From assembly GCA_027069035.1 (NCBI GenBank), contig JALXFI010000375.1, positions 1-11,528 on the forward strand: a stretch of 11,528 nucleotides of DNA, in the 5' to 3' direction. This stretch comes from a bacterium. GTDB lineage: Bacteria > Desulfobacterota > GWC2-55-46 > S146-80 > JALXFI01. Position numbers and translations under genes: made by a program. The notes beneath the pieces were generated by a model. That model saw only the letters and a list, made by a program, of their open reading frames with translations, made no database searches and was not told where the DNA came from. Each line of letters starts with the position of its first letter. The first letter of the stretch is position 1. Below, piece by piece: positions 4,611-11,528 of the stretch.

Positions 4611-6875
4611 ATGTTTTTGCAAATTAATATCAAAGGCATTGTGCAGGGTGTGGGATTTCGTCCATTTATATATAACCTTGCCAAAAAGCACAACCTCCTT
4701 GGTTATGTGCTTAATAACACATCCGGAGTATCAATCGAGGTTGAAGGAAAAAGGTCGTCTATAGATAAATTTTTAAAGGAGATTAAATGCTATGCCCCGC
4801 CACAGGCAGTTATCTTTGAGATACGAAATAATTATATTGAACCCTTTGGTTATAAAGATTTTACTATACGGGATAGTGAAGACCATGAAGGAAAATTTGT
4901 TCCCATATCCCCGGAAATAGCGACATGCAATGATTGTCTAAAAGAATTATTCGAGCCTTCGGATCGCAGATACAGATATTCTTTTATTAACTGCACCAAC
5001 TGCGGTCCCAGGTTCACTATAGTAAAAGATATTCCCTACGACAGAAAATTTACAACAATGGCCCCTTTTATCATGTGCGAGAAATGTCAGGGGGAATACG
5101 ATAATCCCGAAGACAGAAGGTTTCATGCTCAACCGAATGCATGTCCTGATTGCGGCCCCGGCCTCTCTTTGTTGAATGCTGAAGGGGCTGAAATAGAGGT
5201 TTCTGATGTCGTAACAGAAGTATGCGGGCTTCTTAAGGAGGGTAATATTATAGCCATAAAAGGACTTGGAGGCTACCATCTGGCATGCGACGCATTAAAT
5301 AAAGATGCGGTATCAAAACTCAGGGCGAGAAAATACAGAGAGTATAAACCTTTTGCAATAATGGTTAAGGATATAGAGACGGCAAAGCAAATATGTTATG
5401 TAAACGATGAGGAAGAAAAAATTCTGAAAGGGACGATACGGCCTATTGTGCTTTTGAGAAAAAGGCCTGAATATCCTATGTCCGAAGATGTGGCCCCCCG
5501 CCAAAACTATTATGGGCTTATGCTGCCCTATACTCCCTTACACCACCTCATACTGGCGGAGTCGGGACTTGTGTTGGTAATGACCAGCGGTAATATAAGC
5601 TCAGAGCCTATAGTTTACTACGATGATGAAGCGTTAAATCGCCTTAAGGGTATAGCAGATTATTTTGTTGTTCATAATAGAGAGATAAATATCAGGACGG
5701 ATGATCCCGTAAGCCGTGTATGGCGTGGCAAAGAGGTGATACTTAGGAGATCAAGGGGATATGTTCCTTATCCTCTTCTTTTGTCATGTAAATTCAAAGG
5801 TCGGATCTTGGCCTGTGGGGCAGAACTGAAAAACACGTTTTGTCTTACCAGAGACAATTATGCCTTCATGAGCCATCACATTGGGGACATTGAGAATCCG
5901 GAGACCCTCACGTCATTTGAAAGGGGCATTGAACATTTTAAAAGGATTTTCAATATAGAGCCCACTTGTGTGGCTTATGACCTACATCCGGAGTATCTCT
6001 CGACTAAGTATGCCCGCTCTCTTGACGGCATACACAAGATTGGCGTGCAGCACCACCACGCCCACATAGTAAGTTGTATGGGTGACAATGGGATAGACGG
6101 TGAGGTTATAGGAGTTTCATTTGACGGAACGGGTTTTGGCACGGATGGCAGGATATGGGGTGGAGAGTTTCTGATCTGTGACTTTAGTGATTTTAAGAGA
6201 GTAGCACATCTGGAGTACACACCCCTGCCTGGAGGAGAAAAGGCCATAAAAGAGCCGTGGAGAATTGCGGCATCCTACCTGAAAAGAATTTACAAAGACA
6301 ATATGTTTGATCTTGACATCGATTTTATTAAAGGTATCGACAAGAATAAATGGTTTATGATAGAGAAGATAATAGATAAGGGGATAAATTCCCCCATGAC
6401 CTCGAGTGCGGGCCGCCTCTTCGATGCGGTATCGGCCCTTATAGGCATAAGACAAGAGATATATTATGAAGGACAGGCTGCAATAGAACTTGAGATGGCG
6501 GCCAACTGTAAAGAAGAAGGATCTTATCACTTTGACCTGAAAGATTTGGGGGATAAAACCGAAATAGCGCTGGAACCGACAATAAGAGACATCGTTTCCG
6601 ACCTTTTGGATAAAGTTGATACAAGGATCATCTCTTCAAGGTTCCATAATACAATTGCCGATATTATTTTGAAAGTTTGTCTTAAGATAAACAAGACAAG
6701 TGGAATAGACAGGGTTGTATTAAGTGGCGGGGTTTTTCAAAATATGCTGCTTCTTAATAAAACATTTGATCTTCTCGATAAGAGAGGATTTAAGGTTTAT
6801 TCTCACCACAGGGTGCCCCCGAATGATGGAGGAATTTCTCTGGGACAGGCAATTATTGCTTTTTCTTTTTATTAA
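4611..6875 (+). CDS. hypF: [NiFe] hydrogenase maturation carbamoyltransferase HypF
   Basis: HypF uses carbamoyl phosphate and ATP to carbamoylate the C-terminal Cys of HypE, the source of the CN ligands on hydrogenase iron. All domains are present in 754 residues, the normal size. An acylphosphatase-like domain (about 1-92) has QGVGFR at 12-17. Four CxxC pairs form the two zinc fingers: Cys106/109, 128/131, 156/159 and 178/181. A YrdC-like domain (about 205-380) carries KYREYKPFA at 241-249 and SGN at 326-328. A Kae1-like domain (about 395-754) has HHHAH at 481-485, FDGTGFG around Asp505, and SGGVFQN at 705-711. No hyp partner or hydrogenase is in view. The upstream nickel importer would supply the other metal needed by the same enzymes. 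Confidence 0.97.
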   Translation: MFLQINIKGIVQGVGFRPFIYNLAKKHNLLGYVLNNTSGVSIEVEGKRSSIDKFLKEIKCYAPPQAVIFEIRNNYIEPFGYKDFTIRDSEDHEGKFVPISPEIATCNDCLKELFEPSDRRYRYSFINCTNCGPRFTIVKDIPYDRKFTTMAPFIMCEKCQGEYDNPEDRRFHAQPNACPDCGPGLSLLNAEGAEIEVSDVVTEVCGLLKEGNIIAIKGLGGYHLACDALNKDAVSKLRARKYREYKPFAIMVKDIETAKQICYVNDEEEKILKGTIRPIVLLRKRPEYPMSEDVAPRQNYYGLMLPYTPLHHLILAESGLVLVMTSGNISSEPIVYYDDEALNRLKGIADYFVVHNREINIRTDDPVSRVWRGKEVILRRSRGYVPYPLLLSCKFKGRILACGAELKNTFCLTRDNYAFMSHHIGDIENPETLTSFERGIEHFKRIFNIEPTCVAYDLHPEYLSTKYARSLDGIHKIGVQHHHAHIVSCMGDNGIDGEVIGVSFDGTGFGTDGRIWGGEFLICDFSDFKRVAHLEYTPLPGGEKAIKEPWRIAASYLKRIYKDNMFDLDIDFIKGIDKNKWFMIEKIIDKGINSPMTSSAGRLFDAVSALIGIRQEIYYEGQAAIELEMAANCKEEGSYHFDLKDLGDKTEIALEPTIRDIVSDLLDKVDTRIISSRFHNTIADIILKVCLKINKTSGIDRVVLSGGVFQNMLLLNKTFDLLDKRGFKVYSHHRVPPNDGGISLGQAIIAFSFY

Positions 6876-7039
6876 ACTGTTCATATCCATGCTCTGCACC
6901 TGTTTTATGCACTGTTGAGTTTTAACTTGTATTGTGATAGTCTTCCTTTAAAGGTATTATTAATCGATCTTTTGTTGAGTTTAGAGAGTATGTCTGTGTT
7001 TAGGTGTAGGCGGAATTTCTAAACTTAATATATCCGGTG

Positions 7040-7069
7040 TTTATATTCTTGCGTTTTTACGCATATAAA
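7040..7069 (+). promoter_or_regulatory. Candidate sigma-70 promoter for the radical SAM-rng unit, with inverted repeat in the spacer
   Basis: TTTATA (7040-7045, 4 of 6 consensus) and TATAAA (7064-7069, 5 of 6) are separated by 18 bases and would start transcription about 40 bases before the TTG start codon. The spacer contains the perfect inverted repeat TGCGT-N4-ACGCA (7050-7063), which could be an operator half-site pair or coincidence. Confidence 0.3.
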
Positions 7070-7103
7070 GTTTTCAGATAGATTTAGGTCGAAGCCGCCG
7101 GAT

Positions 7104-7109
7104 GGAGGA
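7104..7109 (+). promoter_or_regulatory. Ribosome binding site that fixes a TTG start
   Basis: GGAGGA lies five bases before TTG 7115. No in-frame ATG is available nearby upstream, and the protein's N-terminus (FPLDLLPKVRRPSRYI) aligns with the usual family start only from this point. The TTG call is therefore well supported. Confidence 0.75.
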
Positions 7110-7114
7110 CTTTT

Positions 7115-9694
7115 TTGAATTTTAAGAGCTGGTTTCCGCTTGATCTCCTGCCGAAGGTGAGGAGACCGAGCAGGTATATAAACAGTGAAGTAAATTCTGT
7201 AAAAAAGGATTTGGGCAGCGTTGCCCTTAAATTTTGCCTTGCCTTTCCGGATACCTACGAGGTGGGCATCTCACATCTTGGTCTCCAGATACTCTATTCC
7301 ATATTGAATGATCACCCTGAGATCGCCTGTGAAAGGGTCTATGCCCCGTGGTTGGATATGGAGGAGATGCTTAAAAAGAACGGTTTTCCGCTTACCTCCC
7401 TTGAATCGAGCCTTCCGCTAAAGGAATTTGACTGTATAGGTTTTTCTCTCCAGTATGAGCTTTCCTATACCAATGTGCTCTGTATGCTTGACCTTGCCTC
7501 CATACCTTTTTTTGCACGTGAGCGTAACGAAGATTTTCCTATTATAATCGGCGGCGGCCCCCTTGCCTATAATCCCGAACCTGTTGCCGATTTTTTTGAT
7601 GCCTTCTGTATCGGTGATGGGGAGGAGCTTATTCTGGAGCTTGCCTTAACGATAATGAACGGCAAAAGAAAGGGACTTAAGAAGAAAGATATATTAATAG
7701 AGCTTTCAGGGATAGAGGGTGTATATGTGCCATCATTTTTTGAGGTCTCTTATGAAGAGGATGGCAGGATACGGAATGTAAGGCCTTTGATGGATGGGTT
7801 AAGTATTAAAAGAAGGGTTTTAAATGACCTTGATACGGCGTACTTTCCTGAAAACCCTGTTGTGCCTTATGCAAGGGCTGTCCATGACAGGCTTACAATT
7901 GAAATATCACGCGGTTGCACAAGGGGCTGCAGGTTTTGTCAGGCAGGCATGATTTACAGGCCTGTGAGGGAGCGCTCCCGGGACAGGGTGCTTCAAATTG
8001 TAAAAAAATCCTTAAAGACAACAGGCTATGACGATGTCTCCCTTCTTTCACTCAGCGCAGGAGATTATACCTGTATAGAAGATTTGACATTAATGCTTGT
8101 AAGTGAACTTGAACAGGATAACATTGCCCTTTCCTTTCCGTCTTTAAGGGTGGGCTCTGTAAGCCCTGTCTTTATTGAAGGGGTTAAACGTGTAAGAAAG
8201 ACCGGCTTTACACTTGCCCCCGAGGCCGGCACCAAGAGGCTTAGAAAGATTATAAACAAGGATATAGATGAGGAAGATCTTATAAAAACCGTAGAAGAAC
8301 TCTTTGATGCAGGGTGGAGATCGGTTAAACTCTATTTTATGATCGGCCTTCCAACAGAGACCGACAGCGACCTTGACGGAATAATAAACCTTGCCAAAAG
8401 GGTTCTCTCCCTATCGAGAGGAAGGAAGGCTGCTGTCAAGGTGAGTGTCTCAACATTTGTGCCGAAACCCCATACCCCTTTTCAGTGGGAGCCCATGATC
8501 TCCTATGAGGAGATAGTGCGAAGGCAGAGATACCTTAGGCACAGATTAAAAAGAGGTTTTGAATTTAAAACGCACGACCCTCAGATGAGCCTTCTTGAAG
8601 GTGTTTTTGCAAGGGGAGACAGGAGGCTTAGTCGTGTTATCTTAAGGGCATACAGACTTGGATGCCGCTTTGACGGGTGGAGCGAGGGTTTCAGCTTTGT
8701 TAGATGGAAGGAAGCCTTCTATGAAGAGGGGCTTGATATGGATTTTTATTACTTAAGGAGAAGGGATAAGGGCGAGGTTTTTCCATGGGATCACATCGGA
8801 GGTTTTGTTTCACGCAGGTTCCTCATAAGTGAGCATGAGAGGTCTTTAAGGGGAGAGTTGAGTGAGGACTGTAGATGGGGCGGATGTGAGGGGTGTGGAA
8901 TATGCGATCTTAAAGAGATAAAAAACAGACTTTCAAAAAAACCGCCTCTTGCAACGGAGAATTCTTCTGCTGTACCGGTTAGCCGGGGCGGGGAAAAACG
9001 GAATTCTGTGAATAACGAAAGGTTGCGTCTTAATTATACGAAGACCGGTATGATGAGGTTTTTAAGCCATCTTGAGATGGCAGCCCTTATCCACAGGATA
9101 TGCAGAAGGGCAGGTATTCCTATCGTTTATTCTCAGGGTTTTCATCCCTTGCCGAGGCTTTCGTTTGCCCAGCCTCTGCCTGTGGGTTATGAGAGCCTTG
9201 ACGAATATGTGGATATAGAGGTTCATGGGATGCCGCTTGCTCAGGATATTCTACACCTCTTCCATGGCAGGGCTCCGGAGGGATTAAAGCCTGTCGGTAT
9301 AAACCCTATACCGCTTAAGGCCCCTTCCATACAGGCATCCGTTAAGGGTGCCGCCTATGCGGTTACCATTGACAATCGTCTTATAAAGATGGCCGGCGGT
9401 GTTAAAAGTTTGGAGGATAAGGTTTATAATGTACTTAACAGTGATTCATTTTATCTGTGTCCTGGTGGAGATGGAAAGATGGGGGTGGATATTAAACCGT
9501 TTATTGAGAAGATGGAGGTCTCAAAAAAGGATATTCTTGTAACATTGACAGAGGTGAATGGCAGGAGTCTGAGGCTGAATGACCTGCTTGCCGCACTGCT
9601 TTGTGAAGATAGAGAGGAACTTTCTCTTATCAGGGTCTTGAAGCTTGCGACCATCTTTAAATCGGATGTAATGCCGTCAAAGGTTTGTGTATAG
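7115..9694 (+). CDS. B12-binding-like/radical SAM protein fused to DUF2344 (TIGR03960 + TIGR03936 type)
   Basis: This is a fused 859-residue protein. Residues about 35-200 resemble the cobalamin-binding-like domain that precedes many radical SAM cores, but the DxHxxG B12 ligand motif is not evident. The radical SAM core (about 255-480) has Cys268, Cys272 and Cys275 in CTRGCRFC, the ligands of the 4Fe-4S cluster that cleaves S-adenosylmethionine. A second Cys group, Cys586/591/594/597 (C-x4-C-x2-C-x2-C), may hold another cluster or zinc. Residues about 635-859 are the DUF2344 domain, with LNYTKTGMMRFLSHLE and YSQGFHPLPRLSFA. The family is widespread in anaerobes and commonly sits beside RNase G, but its substrate is not established to my knowledge. 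An RNA-related role is only suggested by the neighbour. rng follows 21 bases later. Confidence 0.9.
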   Translation: MNFKSWFPLDLLPKVRRPSRYINSEVNSVKKDLGSVALKFCLAFPDTYEVGISHLGLQILYSILNDHPEIACERVYAPWLDMEEMLKKNGFPLTSLESSLPLKEFDCIGFSLQYELSYTNVLCMLDLASIPFFARERNEDFPIIIGGGPLAYNPEPVADFFDAFCIGDGEELILELALTIMNGKRKGLKKKDILIELSGIEGVYVPSFFEVSYEEDGRIRNVRPLMDGLSIKRRVLNDLDTAYFPENPVVPYARAVHDRLTIEISRGCTRGCRFCQAGMIYRPVRERSRDRVLQIVKKSLKTTGYDDVSLLSLSAGDYTCIEDLTLMLVSELEQDNIALSFPSLRVGSVSPVFIEGVKRVRKTGFTLAPEAGTKRLRKIINKDIDEEDLIKTVEELFDAGWRSVKLYFMIGLPTETDSDLDGIINLAKRVLSLSRGRKAAVKVSVSTFVPKPHTPFQWEPMISYEEIVRRQRYLRHRLKRGFEFKTHDPQMSLLEGVFARGDRRLSRVILRAYRLGCRFDGWSEGFSFVRWKEAFYEEGLDMDFYYLRRRDKGEVFPWDHIGGFVSRRFLISEHERSLRGELSEDCRWGGCEGCGICDLKEIKNRLSKKPPLATENSSAVPVSRGGEKRNSVNNERLRLNYTKTGMMRFLSHLEMAALIHRICRRAGIPIVYSQGFHPLPRLSFAQPLPVGYESLDEYVDIEVHGMPLAQDILHLFHGRAPEGLKPVGINPIPLKAPSIQASVKGAAYAVTIDNRLIKMAGGVKSLEDKVYNVLNSDSFYLCPGGDGKMGVDIKPFIEKMEVSKKDILVTLTEVNGRSLRLNDLLAALLCEDREELSLIRVLKLATIFKSDVMPSKVCV

Positions 9695-9715
9695 AAAAAA
9701 TGGAGATAAATTATT

Positions 9716-11245
9716 ATGAATAATCAGATACTTATAAATGCCACACCCTATGAGACCCGTGTTGCTTTGCTTGAAGATGGAGAGCTTGCGGAATTATATA
9801 TCGAAAGGAGCGGAGATAAGGGCATTGTCGGAAATATCTACAAGGGAAAGGTTGTAAGGGTGCTGCCCGGTATGCAGGCGGCATTTGTTGAGGTGGGTTT
9901 GGAAAGGACAGCATTCCTTCATGTTTCAGATATATATGATACATGGGATGAGGTTGATTTTGATAGAGAAGGGGACTCATATCCCGGCAAGGGAAAGAGA
10001 CTGAATCATTTAAAGCATGGAAAACTAAAAGGCAGTGTCACGAGTGCCCATGCACATATCGAGGATATACTCAAGATGGGGCAGGATATACTTGTACAGG
10101 TATTAAAAGAGCCTCTTGGCACTAAAGGGGCGAGGCTTACTTCATACATATCGCTTCCGGGCAGAAACCTTGTTTTTATGCCGAACTACGACCATATAGG
10201 CGTATCTAAAAGGATAGAGAACGAGAAAGAAAAACGAAGACTCAGGGATATAGTTCAGAATGCCCGAACACCAGGCTCCGGTTTTATTATACGGACGGCC
10301 AGCGAAGGGAGCAGCAGGGAGGAGATCGAGAGAGATATGGATTTCCTTATGAGGCTGTGGCGGGCCATACAGGAGCGGTGGGAAGAGACCTCTGCCCCTG
10401 CCCTTCTCTACCATGAACTGGATTTAATTATAAGGACGCTTAGGGATCTTTTTACCGATGATGTAAAAAGGGTGACTATAGACTCCCCTGTTGAGTATGA
10501 TAAGGTTATACGGTTTGTCGATACGTATATGCCGCATCTCAGGCCTTTTGTGAAACTCTATGAGGGTAGTGAACCTGTCTTTGATTATTACGGTGTCGAG
10601 ACCCAGATCAGCAATGCTATGGAGAAAAGGGTATGGCTCAAGTCAGGCGGTTATATTGTGATAGATCAGACTGAGGCGCTGACAACGATAGATGTAAACA
10701 CCGGCAAGTATGTGGGAAAAAGAAATCCTGAGGATACTATCCTTAAGACCAATCTTGAGGCCGCAAAAGAAATAGTGTATCAGCTCCGGCTAAGAAATAT
10801 CGGCGGTATTATTGTTATAGATTTTATCGATATGGAGATGTCCTCCAGTAAAAACAAGATATACAGGACACTTAAGGAACTGCTTAAAAAAGGCAGGGCA
10901 AAGACTACTATTAACCACATTTCTGAACTTGGCCTTGTTGAAATGACAAGAAAAAGGGTTAGGGAGAGCCTGATTCAATCGCTTTGCTGTCCTTGTCCGT
11001 ATTGTGAGGGCAGAGGTTTTATAAAATCAAAGATGACGGTTGTTATGGATATATACAGGGCATTGATAAAAGAGGTATCGACGATGAGAAAGAGGAAGAT
11101 AACCCTATATGTGCATCCTGAAATAGCCGAATGTCTTTATGATGAAATGAGGGATATTGTTTGCGAGGTGGAAAAAAATTACCGTAAGAGGATTGTGATA
11201 AAGAGCATGAATCTCTTCCATTTAGAACAGTTTGAGATATCCTAA
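9716..11245 (+). CDS. rng: Ribonuclease G (RNase E/G family endoribonuclease)
   Basis: RNase G cuts single-stranded RNA, maturing the 16S rRNA 5' end and initiating mRNA decay in the cytoplasm. The 509-residue protein starts MNNQILINATPYETRVALLE and has an S1 domain from about residue 36 (GNIYKGKVVRVLPGMQAAFV). The catalytic Asp326 (TTIDVNTG) and Asp369 (VIDFIDM) are 43 residues apart, exactly as D303 and D346 in E. coli RNase E. The zinc-link CPYC occupies 427-430, next to extra cysteines at 424 and 425. There is no long C-terminal scaffold, which distinguishes it from RNase E. GGAG at 9702-9705 precedes ATG 9716. It probably shares a transcript with the radical SAM gene. A residual possibility is the short RNase E/G form found in some phyla. 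Confidence 0.95.
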   Translation: MNNQILINATPYETRVALLEDGELAELYIERSGDKGIVGNIYKGKVVRVLPGMQAAFVEVGLERTAFLHVSDIYDTWDEVDFDREGDSYPGKGKRLNHLKHGKLKGSVTSAHAHIEDILKMGQDILVQVLKEPLGTKGARLTSYISLPGRNLVFMPNYDHIGVSKRIENEKEKRRLRDIVQNARTPGSGFIIRTASEGSSREEIERDMDFLMRLWRAIQERWEETSAPALLYHELDLIIRTLRDLFTDDVKRVTIDSPVEYDKVIRFVDTYMPHLRPFVKLYEGSEPVFDYYGVETQISNAMEKRVWLKSGGYIVIDQTEALTTIDVNTGKYVGKRNPEDTILKTNLEAAKEIVYQLRLRNIGGIIVIDFIDMEMSSSKNKIYRTLKELLKKGRAKTTINHISELGLVEMTRKRVRESLIQSLCCPCPYCEGRGFIKSKMTVVMDIYRALIKEVSTMRKRKITLYVHPEIAECLYDEMRDIVCEVEKNYRKRIVIKSMNLFHLEQFEIS

Positions 11246-11250
11246 ACACA

Positions 11251-11388
11251 GGGACAACCCCCATATTATTTGACAATCTGTCTTTAATTGAAAAGTTAGA
11301 AAAGATAACTAAGAGGTGTCTAAAACCAAAGAAAGGTGGCAGACCGAAAAAGACTAAGGAAGGGGTTTAAAAATATGTGGGTTGCCCC
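11251..11388 (+). mobile_element. Internally deleted RAYT/IS200-like element (MITE-like) with inverted ends
   Basis: The left boundary GGGACAACCCCCATATT (11251-11267) and the right boundary AATATGTGGGTTGCCCC (11372-11388) are inverted repeats matching at 15 of 17 positions. They enclose the last codons of a RAYT transposase. The 138-base unit looks like a non-autonomous deletion derivative with most of the transposase gene removed and both ends kept. It starts five bases after the rng stop codon. Confidence 0.6.
11272..11370 (+). pseudogene. C-terminal remnant of a REP-associated tyrosine transposase
   Basis: The frame from GAC 11272 to TAA 11368-11370 reads DNLSLIEKLEKITKR, then CLKPKKGGRPKKTKEGV. 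The pattern of an Ile-Glu-x-Leu-Glu-Lys-Ile-Thr helix followed by a Lys/Pro/Gly-rich KGGRPKK tail is the typical end of RAYT proteins. No start codon or HUH motif is present, so the gene is a tail only. It is a different piece from the N-terminal fragment at 418-525; the two are 10.8 kb apart and need not derive from the same copy. Confidence 0.7.
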
Positions 11389-11393
11389 TGGTT

Positions 11394-11419
11394 CCCAAAA
11401 ACAGAGATAGGTTTTTGGG
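11394..11419 (+). repeat. Perfect 9-bp stem hairpin next to the RAYT-derived element
   Basis: CCCAAAAAC (11394-11402) pairs with GTTTTTGGG (11411-11419) around an 8-base loop. It lies six bases beyond the element's right inverted end. It could be an end hairpin of the transposon family or a weak bidirectional terminator for rng. No T-tract follows on this strand. Confidence 0.5.
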
Positions 11420-11453
11420 TAAATTGGCAAGACGCTTTAAATGCAAGGCCGCA

Positions 11454-11507
11454 GGCGATTTTTCTTTTGAGGCGTACATAACCGGTACAGTGAGAAAGAA
11501 AATCGCC
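11454..11507. repeat. 54-base imperfect palindromic repeat
   Basis: The left arm GGCGATTTTTCTTTTGAGG, then CGTAC, pairs imperfectly with the right arm GTACAGTGAGAAAGAAAATC, then GCC. The outer eight bases pair perfectly and the GTAC ends face each other near the centre. The right arm plus three bases (11485-11510) recurs at 4389-4414. Size and structure suit a REP-like or BIME-like palindrome that a RAYT transposase could mobilise; that link is inferred. Confidence 0.6.
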
Positions 11508-11528
11508 GAGAACACAGCAGTTAAAGAT

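Larger units (their letters stand above)
6876..7114. other. Intergenic gap between hypF and the radical SAM gene
   Basis: No gene was found in these 239 bases on either strand. A candidate promoter and a strong ribosome site lie at the 3' end. No convincing terminator follows hypF. Confidence 0.55.

Noticed and set aside
4947..6624. Several reverse-strand open stretches of 60-137 codons inside hypF
   Set aside because: They are opposite-strand by-products of hypF codon usage. No ribosome sites or family resemblance were seen.
6724..6918. Open + strand frame overlapping the 3' end of hypF
   Set aside because: It lies almost wholly inside the conserved C-terminal HypF coding sequence in another frame. 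Its composition is low-complexity hydrophobic with no recognisable domain.
7102..7125. Seven-codon frame ATG 7102 (MEDFFEF) overlapping the TTG start of the radical SAM gene
   Set aside because: It is created by the GGATGGAGGA ribosome-site region and has no ribosome site of its own. It is most likely incidental.
1..11528. CRISPR array, tRNA or rRNA genes, prophage or defence cluster
   Set aside because: No regularly spaced repeats, cloverleaf-type sequences, rRNA motifs or phage/defence proteins were found on reading through both strands.

Overview
The window looks like a chromosomal segment of an anaerobic, hydrogen-metabolising bacterium of moderate GC content, most likely from Desulfobacterota or Nitrospirota. 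This placement is an inference from gene types: a CbiM with a fused PDGLE/NikN domain, a Cys-bearing CbiQ, HypF, the radical SAM/DUF2344 fusion beside RNase G, and RAYT (REP-associated tyrosine transposase) debris. It does not rest on a phylogenetic marker. Every protein gene I can support lies on the + strand.

Positions 1-1500 are accessory DNA. The window opens with the last 36 codons of a protein resembling a TRAP-transporter solute receptor. A 660-base stretch without an intact gene follows. It holds a 33-base imperfect direct repeat pair and the 5' end of a dead RAYT transposase. Next comes a compacted toxin-antitoxin locus: an intact small RelB/ParD-type antitoxin, the 5' third of a parE toxin joined out of frame to the last 16 codons of a higB toxin, and an intact higA antitoxin. 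Two adjacent TA modules seem to have collapsed through one deletion that removed toxin sequence and kept both antitoxins.

Positions 1520-4367 encode a complete ECF-type nickel/cobalt importer: CbiM with fused NikN-like domain, CbiQ, and a CbiO ATPase with a His-rich tail. It starts 30 bases after higA with no obvious promoter between them. After a 243-base gap comes hypF (4611-6875), which starts synthesis of the CN ligands of [NiFe] hydrogenases. Together these suggest a nickel import and hydrogenase maturation neighbourhood, although no hydrogenase structural gene is present.

Positions 7115-11245 hold a two-gene unit: a radical SAM protein of the TIGR03960 plus DUF2344 type with a TTG start, then RNase G 21 bases later. 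The window ends in mobile debris. There is a 138-base element with inverted ends that retains only the C-terminal codons of a RAYT transposase, then a 9-bp-stem hairpin, then a 54-base imperfect palindrome whose right arm also occurs after cbiO. I found no tRNA, rRNA, CRISPR array or recognisable riboswitch.
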